NCBI RefSeq assembly: GCF_002001085.1
Contig: NZ_MUNU01000019.1
Coordinates: 186,001-250,000 of the forward strand
Source of the DNA: Rhodanobacter sp. B05
GTDB taxonomy: Bacteria > Pseudomonadota > Gammaproteobacteria > Xanthomonadales > Rhodanobacteraceae
Direction of reading: 5' to 3'
Length of the DNA stretch: 64,000 bases
Made by a program: the position numbers and the translations under genes. Shown here one piece after another: positions 58,011-64,000 of this stretch (the first letter of the stretch is position 1; the number at the start of each line of letters is the position of its first letter). Below the pieces are notes generated by a model that saw only the letters and a program-made list of their open reading frames with translations, made no database searches and was not told the origin of the DNA.

Positions 58011-58112
58011 ATGAGCAAGGGCATGGATTCGAAGAAAAGCGAAAAGAAGAAACCGGCCAAGACGATGAAGGAGAAGCGGGCCGCCAAGCAGGAAAAGAAG
58101 AAGACCAAGTAA
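58011..58112 (+). CDS. Lysine-rich 33-residue peptide
   Basis: The short frame encodes MSKGMDSKKSEKKKPAKTMK and ends KKKTK, about 45 percent lysine. A strong ribosome-binding site GAGGAGA lies directly before the ATG. The surrounding stretch 57927-58180 has no other gene. Similar small basic proteins occur in proteobacteria, sometimes nucleic-acid binding, but no family is assigned. Confidence 0.7.
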   Translation: MSKGMDSKKSEKKKPAKTMKEKRAAKQEKKKTK

Positions 58113-58180
58113 GGCTGCAAGCCGTCACGCAGCGCACCTCGAAATGGCACGGTGTCGATGCGGCAATCTTCAGTCAGCAA

Positions 58181-58585
58181 TTACCACCACGCCGGCGGAT
58201 CGATCGCCGGCAGCTGCTCGCAATCGGCGCCGGCGGATTTGCTGTCCTGCCCGACACACAGCATGAAATTCCCGGGCAGCCCGGCAAGCTGCCTGCTCGC
58301 GCCGGTGGCCACGGCGAACTGTCGTACGGCATCCGGCGCGCATGTCGAAGCGGTCGCCGCGCGCGCTCGTGGCGTGGCGCAATCGTGCTTCAGCAAGCGG
58401 TAATGGCAACTCCCGCTTGCACTGCGGACGCAAGTGACGTCGACGACGTCCGCAATGATCCGGGCCTTGCTGTAGAGCACGTCGATGCCATTGACGGTCG
58501 AACGGCTGACGATGGTATGGCTGCCGGCGCCGTCGAGGCCGAAAAGCGCCAGCACGAAGTAGATCAAGGCGATGAGGTAGTGCAT
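58181..58585 (-). CDS. Secreted Cys-rich hypothetical protein
   Basis: The 134-residue product has an N-terminal hydrophobic segment (MHYLIALIYFVLALFGL) and seven or so cysteines spread over the rest (CVRSASGSC, HDCATP, STCAP, FMLCVG, ADCEQ), fitting an exported disulfide protein. No known family. It lies 38 bp after the LytTR gene on the same strand. Confidence 0.6.
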   Translation of the reverse strand: MHYLIALIYFVLALFGLDGAGSHTIVSRSTVNGIDVLYSKARIIADVVDVTCVRSASGSCHYRLLKHDCATPRARAATASTCAPDAVRQFAVATGASRQLAGLPGNFMLCVGQDSKSAGADCEQLPAIDPPAWW

Positions 58586-58622
58586 GGTTCACCTTCCTGT
58601 CGTCCAGACTGGGGCATGACGG

Positions 58623-59393
58623 TTACATGTTGCGAAACAGCGTCATGAACGGTTGGCTCACGCTCAGGGTTTCCGGCCGATCGCGCAGACGCACGATGCC
58701 CTTGCCGGTGTCGTCGCGCGTGACCCCCGCGATCGCCTTCATGTTGACGACCGTGCTGCGATGGATCTGCTTGAACACGGTGGGGTCGAGCACTTCGAGC
58801 AGTTCGCGGATCGGCGTGCGCAACAGCGCCTCGCCTTCGGCGGTGACCACCGTGGTGTATTTGTTGTCCGCGCGGAAATAGGCGACGTCATCGAGCAGCA
58901 CGAGCCGGGTCTCGCGGCCGGTGCTGGCGGTGACCCAGCTCAGTGGCGGCTCCCGGCGCGACGACCACGATTTCGTGCCGAGTTGCCTGACCAGCTCTGC
59001 CAGCCCCGCGGCGCCGTCCTGCCCCGCGGCGATGCGGGCCTGCACCCGTTGCACGGTCGCCGCGAGCCGGTCATCCGCAATGGGTTTGAGCAGGTAGTCG
59101 ATCGCACCGCGCTCGAACGCATCGACGGCGTACTGGTCGTAGGCCGTGACGAAGACCACCTGGGTGGCAGGACAGGCCTCGGCTGCCGCGGTGGCGACTT
59201 CCAGGCCGGTCAGGCCGGGCATGCGGATGTCGAGAAAGGCCACCTCCGGTCGATGCTCGACGATCGCCTCCAGCGCACTGGCGCCGTCCTCGCACTCGGC
59301 GACGATGTCCAGTTGCGGCCAGGCCTTGCCCAGCGCGGCCAGCAGGGACTGCCGCAGCAGCGCTTCGTCTTCGGCAATCACACCCTTAGCCAT
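58623..59393 (-). CDS. LytTR-family response regulator
   Basis: The 256-residue protein has a receiver domain with phospho-acceptor Asp in VAFLDIRMPGLTG, acidic pocket EDE, Thr in FVTAYDQYAV and Lys in YLLKPI. A C-terminal LytTR DNA-binding domain follows (VAYFRADNKYTTVVTAEGEAL, QIHRSTVVNM). It overlaps the histidine kinase gene by 8 bp and works with it. Confidence 0.94.
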   Translation of the reverse strand: MAKGVIAEDEALLRQSLLAALGKAWPQLDIVAECEDGASALEAIVEHRPEVAFLDIRMPGLTGLEVATAAAEACPATQVVFVTAYDQYAVDAFERGAIDYLLKPIADDRLAATVQRVQARIAAGQDGAAGLAELVRQLGTKSWSSRREPPLSWVTASTGRETRLVLLDDVAYFRADNKYTTVVTAEGEALLRTPIRELLEVLDPTVFKQIHRSTVVNMKAIAGVTRDDTGKGIVRLRDRPETLSVSQPFMTLFRNM

Positions 59394-60633
59394 GGGACGG
59401 CTCCTCGCTGTAATGGTCCGGCACGGTGATGGTGGCGGCGACGCCCTGCGGGAAATTCGCGGCGATCACCAGGCTCGCCTGCCCCGCATAGATCAGTTTC
59501 AGACGCTCGCGGGCGTTCTTCAGGCCGATGCCGGTGCCGCTGGCCTGCGCGTCGAAGCCCTTGCCGTCGTCCGCCACGGTCACCGCCACCCGCCCATCCT
59601 GGCGGCGCGCGAAGATCCACACCGTGCCGTCGCCTGGTCGCGGCTCCAGGCCGTGCTTGATCGCGTTCTCCACCAGGGTCTGCAGCAGCATCGGCGGCAA
59701 CGGCGTGGCGAGCAGTTCGTCGAGTACGTCGATCTGCAGATTGAGGCGTGCGCCCATGCGGATCTTGAGGATTTGCAGATAGGCGCGCGATCGCTCCAGC
59801 TCATCGCCAAGCGTCGACAGTGCGCGGTCGGTACGCGGCAGCGAGTGCCGAAGGTACTGGATCAGGTGGCCGAGCATCGCATCGGCGCCGGCCGGATCGC
59901 TGCGCACCAGCACCTGCGCGCTGGCCAGCGTGTTGTACAGGAAGTGCGGCTCCACCTGCGCCTGCAGCAGGCTCAGCCTGGCGATCGCCAGTTCCTTTTC
60001 CGTCGCTGTCTGCGCCGCTGCCGCCTGCTCGCCACGGCGGCGCGAGGCCACGCCCTGGGTGACGGCGCGGGCGATCGCCTGGATATTCTCCAGATTGACG
60101 CCGTCGTCGACCTGCAGCCAGTCGCTCCACGGCGCACTCTGCGGTTCGCAGACCAGGTTGAAACTGCTGCTGCCGTCGCCGCGGCTGACGGTTGCCAGGA
60201 TGCGGTTGCGCTGGCTGACGATCCAGCGCATCGGGTTGTAGCGACCCAGCTGCGCGAGATCGTAGGGATCGGCGTAACTCGCGGTGGCGCGTATCTGCAG
60301 GTGGTTGCGCGCACTGTCGACGCGGTCGACGCCGGGCAGTTCGCGGATCGCGGCGTCGAGCAGGTCGAATGCCTCCTCGGCCTCGAACGGCACCTCGATC
60401 TGCCGTCGCTGCCGACTGGCCAGCGCCGCGGAACTCAATTTGCCGGCGATCATCCGCACCCGCACCAGGTGCGAGTGTGCGCGGATCACGACGAAGATGA
60501 TCGCCACCAGCCCGAGCAACTGCACCAGCCTGCCCAGCGGTGACCAGATCCAGTCGACCAGCAGGAAGGCCACCAGCACCAGCAGGTACCAGGCGATGAC
60601 GAGGCGGGCATGGAACAGCAGGCTTCTGAACAC
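59386..60633 (-). CDS. LytS/YehU-type sensor histidine kinase
   Basis: The 415-residue protein has two TM segments near the start (ARLVIAWYLLVLVAFLLVDW, LVQLLGLVAIIFVVI). A HisKA_7TM/His_kinase domain follows with the phospho-His in QAQVEPHFLYNTLASAQ, N-box NAIKHGLEP and DDGKGFDA with TGIGLKNARERL. It phosphorylates the LytTR regulator downstream. The start is uncertain: a GTG at 60633 or the ATG at 60699. Confidence 0.92.
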   Translation of the reverse strand: MFRSLLFHARLVIAWYLLVLVAFLLVDWIWSPLGRLVQLLGLVAIIFVVIRAHSHLVRVRMIAGKLSSAALASRQRRQIEVPFEAEEAFDLLDAAIRELPGVDRVDSARNHLQIRATASYADPYDLAQLGRYNPMRWIVSQRNRILATVSRGDGSSSFNLVCEPQSAPWSDWLQVDDGVNLENIQAIARAVTQGVASRRRGEQAAAAQTATEKELAIARLSLLQAQVEPHFLYNTLASAQVLVRSDPAGADAMLGHLIQYLRHSLPRTDRALSTLGDELERSRAYLQILKIRMGARLNLQIDVLDELLATPLPPMLLQTLVENAIKHGLEPRPGDGTVWIFARRQDGRVAVTVADDGKGFDAQASGTGIGLKNARERLKLIYAGQASLVIAANFPQGVAATITVPDHYSEEPSHG

Positions 60634-60791
60634 GGCGACGGTTCCGTTGGTTTGGGATCGCGATGGAGAATAGTGGTCGCGGCACGGGAAATCCCCCACC
60701 TCCCGACGAAACCCCGCTGCCGCCGATGGAAGGTCGCCCTAACAGCGCGAAGCCAGCCGCCGCACTCGTTGCACGCAAGAGAGCGAGGGCA

Positions 60792-61274
60792 TCAAGGCAG
60801 ATCCAGCTGCATCGGCTGGACGACCAGGCCGGTGTCTTTTGCCTTCAGCGGGCCGCTCGGCACGAAACCAAAGCGACGATATACCGGCACCGCCATCGCC
60901 GACGCGTTCAACGTGAAGTGGCGGGTACCCGCGCGCCGCTGCGCATCACGCAACGTGCGCTGCCATAGCTGCCGCGCGATGCCGCAGCCGTGCCAGCGCG
61001 TGCTCACGAAGAACTGGAACAGGTGGGAGTCGTCGCGCATCGCCGCCACGCCGATCACGCGCCCGTCGTCCAGGCAGGCCAGATGAAAGCGCTGTCCGTC
61101 GGTCATCTTGCGGCGAATCGCCCAGGCCCGCATGCCGGCCAGCAAGGGGGCCGCCGCAGTGGCCGGCTGCCCTGGCAGGATCCAGCGCCGGGTCACCCTT
61201 CGTGCCAGTTCGCCGATGGCGCGCGCATCCTGCGGCTGGCCCAGGCGAAAGCGGATGCGCGACGACCGCCTCAT
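60792..61274 (-). CDS. GNAT acetyltransferase
   Basis: The 160-residue GNAT protein has the acetyl-CoA loop region STRWHGCGIARQLWQRTL and a C-terminal VYRRFGFVPSGP. Substrate unknown. The start overlaps the DDAH-like gene by 4 bp, so both are made from one mRNA. The C-terminus lacks the usual basic tail. Confidence 0.85.
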   Translation of the reverse strand: MRRSSRIRFRLGQPQDARAIGELARRVTRRWILPGQPATAAAPLLAGMRAWAIRRKMTDGQRFHLACLDDGRVIGVAAMRDDSHLFQFFVSTRWHGCGIARQLWQRTLRDAQRRAGTRHFTLNASAMAVPVYRRFGFVPSGPLKAKDTGLVVQPMQLDLP

Positions 61275-62041
61275 GGATCCGAACGAAACACCAGGCTGCA
61301 GCAGGTCACCGCGCCCTCGGCCTTCTGCAGTTCGGAGACATCGACGACGATCACCTTGAAACCGGCATCGAGCAGCCGTTGCCGCGTGCGCGGGAAGCTG
61401 GCCGGCATGACCAGCGCGTCACCGATGCGCAGCACGTTGGCCGCATGTTCCTCGCCCGGATCGACCTCGATGATGCGGAAGTCCCCAAAGCGCTCGCGAT
61501 CCACCCAGGCCGGCTGCAGCAGCACGCTGTCATCGGACAGCGCGGTGACTGCCGACTTCAGGTGCAGGCAGTGGCGCATGGCCACGCCCTGCACCGCGTA
61601 ACCATGTGCGGCCAGCAGCTTGCGCAATTGCGCGATGCCGTCCGGGTTGCTGCGTGCGGACTGGCCGACGTAGAGCGTGCGATCGATGCGCAGCACATCC
61701 CCGCCATCCAGCGTGGCGGGCGCCTCGATCGCCTCAAGCGGCCGGTAATGGCGCAACAGATCGGCGACGCTGGCCACCTCGGGACGTCGTGACGGAGCGC
61801 CCGGCCGGGTCAGCACCGCCATTTCGTCCAGCACGACCGCCACATCCTCGACAAACACCGAGTCGGGCAGCTCGGCTTCCTCCGCCAGCACGATCACGCG
61901 GCAGCCGGCGGATTCAAGCGCACGCAGGTAGTCGCGGTGCTGCGTGCGGGCAAGCGCGATATCGATGCCCGTGCGCGCGATGTGCGACAACTCGCAGCGA
62001 TCGAGGGATGGACTGACGGCGCGGGTGATGGCGTTCCACAT
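61271..62041 (-). CDS. DDAH/arginine-deiminase-type hydrolase
   Basis: The 256-residue guanidino-group hydrolase shows an acidic motif (SVFVEDVAVVLDEMAVLTRP), GGDVLRIDRTLYVG, the catalytic His in CLHLKSAVTAL and the catalytic Cys near the end (GAVTCCSLVF). It probably acts on dimethylarginine or a related guanidino compound. It overlaps the GNAT gene and is preceded, 29 bp upstream, by the Oxidored-like gene. Start at MWNAITRAVSPSLDRC. Confidence 0.9.
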   Translation of the reverse strand: MWNAITRAVSPSLDRCELSHIARTGIDIALARTQHRDYLRALESAGCRVIVLAEEAELPDSVFVEDVAVVLDEMAVLTRPGAPSRRPEVASVADLLRHYRPLEAIEAPATLDGGDVLRIDRTLYVGQSARSNPDGIAQLRKLLAAHGYAVQGVAMRHCLHLKSAVTALSDDSVLLQPAWVDRERFGDFRIIEVDPGEEHAANVLRIGDALVMPASFPRTRQRLLDAGFKVIVVDVSELQKAEGAVTCCSLVFRSDP

Positions 62042-62070
62042 GGACGATTCCTGGTCGCTTCGCGACGTGC

Positions 62071-62262
62071 TCACGATTCGGGGTGGCGGGCGCGCCAGGC
62101 TTGCAGCGCGCGTTGATAGCGTTCGATCGCTTCCTCATGAAGGTCGTAGACACAACGCACGCAGCCCTCGCCGCAGCATTCGGCCGCGTCCGGTTCGGCG
62201 GGGCGGCGCGGCGCGGGATCGGCCGGATCATCGTCCGGCGGCGCGGGAACGCTGGGTTTCAC
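62071..62262 (-). CDS. Oxidored-like (PF09791) small Cys-rich protein
   Basis: The 63-residue protein has the Oxidored-like N-terminal motif CCGEGCVRCVYDLHEEAIERY with three or four conserved cysteines, and a Pro/Asp-rich lead. The family occurs next to oxidoreductases or alone. It may bind metal or an Fe-S cluster. It is the first gene of the GNAT-DDAH unit. Confidence 0.8.
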   Translation of the reverse strand: MKPSVPAPPDDDPADPAPRRPAEPDAAECCGEGCVRCVYDLHEEAIERYQRALQAWRARHPES

Positions 62263-62386
62263 GAGATGCTGTCCGGCGTGGCTTCATGGAGGCGACCGCC
62301 CGACCTCCTCCATGCCTGATGGTGCCGTCGGCGCCTGCAAAGCTCAAGGCTGCCGCATGCCGCGGCACGCTTCGCGAAGAGCATCC

Positions 62387-63160
62387 CTAGTTCGCGGGCT
62401 TCCGGAAGCGGTAGATGAACTGGTCGGTGTGGCCGCGTATCGACTTGTCGAATACCTTGACCGTGTGCGGATCGGCCGGATTGCGCAGCGCGTTGCTCTC
62501 GCCATCGAACACGAAGCCGGCGGCCTCCACTTCGCGTTTCACCGCGGCGGGATCGATCCGGTGCAAGGTGTTGGTGTCGGCAATGCCGGAACCGGCGGGG
62601 GCCACATGATCGATCACCACGAACAGGCCGCCCGGCTTCAGCGCATCGTAGACCTGCTTGTCGAACCGGGCCATGTCGACTGGGCCCATGAACGGATCGT
62701 GGTAATCGTGGTAGTTCTGCGAGGTGAACACCAGATCTACCGGCACCGGCACGCTCAACTGCGCCGCCGGCTGTTGCAACAGGCTGACATTGGCGTAGTG
62801 CGGCGTGGTCACCAGCTGCTGCCAACTGGCCAGGCTCTTCGTGGCGAATTTCGCCATCTCATCCGGCCAGACCGTGTAGACATGTCCGGTCGGCCCCACG
62901 ATGGCGCTGAACACGCGCGTCCAGTAGCCACTGCCGGGCGCCAGTTCCAGCACCTTCTGGCCGGGTTTGACCTGGGCGAACGTCATCACCAGGGCGACCT
63001 TGCGCCGCGCATCGTCGTGCCTGTCCGCCTCGCGGGCCGGGTCGTCGACCCCTTTTTGCACCGCAGCAGTGATCGCGCCACTGTGCAGGTTCGACACCTG
63101 GGCGGGCGCGGTGGCAGGAAGGGCGAGGGTCAGCAACAGGGCAAGCATGGTCGGGCGCAT
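62387..63160 (-). CDS. Secreted SAM-dependent methyltransferase
   Basis: The 257-residue protein has a signal peptide (MRPTMLALLLTLALPATAPAQ) and a class I methyltransferase core (VLELAPGSGYWTRVFSAIVG, FTSQNYHDYHDPFMG, LKPGGLFVVIDH). Methyltransferases with export signals are unusual because SAM is cytoplasmic. The start is taken at the signal peptide. Stop codon TAG sits in CTAGGGATGC, like the outer 10 bases of the MITE at 52862. Confidence 0.85.
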   Translation of the reverse strand: MRPTMLALLLTLALPATAPAQVSNLHSGAITAAVQKGVDDPAREADRHDDARRKVALVMTFAQVKPGQKVLELAPGSGYWTRVFSAIVGPTGHVYTVWPDEMAKFATKSLASWQQLVTTPHYANVSLLQQPAAQLSVPVPVDLVFTSQNYHDYHDPFMGPVDMARFDKQVYDALKPGGLFVVIDHVAPAGSGIADTNTLHRIDPAAVKREVEAAGFVFDGESNALRNPADPHTVKVFDKSIRGHTDQFIYRFRKPAN

Positions 63161-63215
63161 GGCGTACTCCAGTGGCGGGCATGTCTGCCAAGTCTGCTCC
63201 CATTTCGCGATGGCG

Positions 63216-63239
63216 GCCCTGTGCCGGTTGGCACAGGGC
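63216..63239 (-). terminator. Perfect hairpin in the 5' leader region
   Basis: GCCCTGTGCC pairs with GGCACAGGGC around a GGTT loop, 56 bp upstream of the methyltransferase start. It lies between two divergent genes. It may be a leader RNA structure or a regulatory palindrome rather than a terminator. Confidence 0.45.
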
Positions 63240-63393
63240 GTCGACATGGTCGATGCGGCATGCTCGGAAAGGTGGTCTGGTCAGCGATGCACCGGCCCGG
63301 GGAGGGGAGTTGAGAGGCTTGCACGCGACAGCGCCGGGACACACTGGTAAAACAGCACCTACACCCGCCCGGACATGCCCTCTGGAGCAACCG

Positions 63394-64000
63394 ATGTCAC
63401 GGTCTATGCGACTTGTCGTTCTCGGATCCGCGTTGCTGCTTGCGCAGCTGGGCATCCCCGCACATGCCCAATCCCCTGCCCAGTGGCAGTCCGAGCAGAT
63501 TGCGGCGTCGGACAAATCCGAGCGGATCATGCGGGAGGCCAACAAGCACAGGGGGCTGCTCGCCCAGTACCAGGTGATGCGTTACGCCTACGCAGCCGAC
63601 AAACAGCCCGCGTTCCGACTCATTTTCGGGCAATACCTCAGCTGGTATCAGACCTTCATCGGCGACTATCCGGATGCCGCTGCCAGCTTTTCCATCCGGC
63701 AGGCCCCGCTCAAGGACGATTATCCCTCGCCACTGACCGATCCCCGCTGGCATGCCCGCCCCGCGCTGGAAGCGATACCCGAACTGGCCAGCAAGTACCA
63801 ATTGGTCTATCTCAACGAGGCGCACAACATTCCGCTCACGCGCACCCTGACGGTGCAATTGCTCGGCAAACTTCGCCAGGAAGGTTTCGATTATTTCGCC
63901 GTCGAAACCATTTACCAGACCGACACCAAACTGCAGTCGCGCGGTTACCCCACCAGCAAGAGCGGGTTCTACACCGAGGAGCCCATCAGTGCGGAAATGG
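63394..64000 (+). CDS. Secreted Tiki/ChaN-like protein, 3' end cut by window edge
   Basis: The 202 visible residues start with a signal peptide (MSRSMRLVVLGSALLLAQLG, AHA cleavage). A charged helix (SDKSERIMREANKHRGLLAQ) follows, then a core strand YQLVYLNEAHNIPLTRTL and FDYFAVETIY. The NEAHN motif and the helix after it resemble the haem-binding-uptake/Tiki superfamily. A GGAG ribosome-binding site precedes the ATG. It lies beside the secreted methyltransferase, divergent. Function unknown. Confidence 0.7.
   Translation, partial: MSRSMRLVVLGSALLLAQLGIPAHAQSPAQWQSEQIAASDKSERIMREANKHRGLLAQYQVMRYAYAADKQPAFRLIFGQYLSWYQTFIGDYPDAAASFSIRQAPLKDDYPSPLTDPRWHARPALEAIPELASKYQLVYLNEAHNIPLTRTLTVQLLGKLRQEGFDYFAVETIYQTDTKLQSRGYPTSKSGFYTEEPISAEM

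Noticed and set aside
62384-62396. GCATCCCTAG resembling a single end of the MITE at 52862
   Set aside because: Only about 10 bases match and no second end or hairpin is present, so chance is likely.

Overview
The window is GC-rich, gene-dense chromosomal DNA of a gammaproteobacterium, most likely from the Xanthomonadales (Rhodanobacteraceae, near Rhodanobacter or Dyella). This is inferred from the block asd - fimV - truA - trpF with trpBA and accD close by, from solo rnfB next to nth, from the 188-residue Pseudomonas-type dCTP deaminase, and from GTAGGAGC-type and GGGATTC-type intergenic repeats. No rRNA, tRNA, prophage, CRISPR array or complete insertion sequence was seen. The window is mostly housekeeping core with small accessory and repeat islands.

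Left part (1-20519). The minus strand carries a zinc module: a CDF metal exporter cut by the window edge, a MerC-like protein and a Zur repressor, with a Zur-type palindrome in front of the merC-like gene. gltX, envelope genes and a cluster of DnaA-box-like words follow. Next come accD, trpA, trpB, a divergent LysR regulator, a JmjC-type cupin gene, trpF, truA, fimV, asd, a 2-hydroxyacid dehydrogenase, aroC, an acetyltransferase and prmB, with psd divergent. Aromatic and lysine-family amino-acid synthesis, fatty-acid synthesis and pilus/polar functions lie side by side.

Middle part (20520-47909). A MltD-like transglycosylase, a YjgR-type ATPase, greB, a PhnD-like binding protein, a lipid methyltransferase and rimO are followed by an eight-gene plus-strand run. 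That run is dienelactone hydrolase - HIT - pxpB - pxpC - pxpA - DUF969 - DUF979 - pcp, a complete pyroglutamate (5-oxoproline) release and hydrolysis system with a candidate membrane carrier. After it come dcd, an FMN reductase, the Fe-S carrier apbC/mrp, a DeoR - HAD - MFS carbohydrate-type operon with paired operator repeats, metG, a ClpP paralogue, a solo RnfB ferredoxin and nth.

Right part (47910-64000). This is the most mosaic part. It has a run of consecutive hairpins, a decayed NTF2-like gene beside a dihaem cytochrome, and a 296-bp palindromic element with perfect 23-bp ends and two internal stem-loops (MITE-like). It also carries a membrane TPR/FlgO-type protein, a RIO kinase, a pseudouridine-synthase-like protein lacking its catalytic aspartate, a LytS/LytTR two-component pair, a GNAT - DDAH-like - Oxidored-like operon, a secreted methyltransferase and a truncated Tiki/ChaN-like gene.

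The most notable items are the MITE-like element, the Zur site in front of genes whose families are not typical zinc importers, the repeat family that supplies stop codons to two unrelated genes, the hairpin array, and the synthase-like protein without its catalytic residue.
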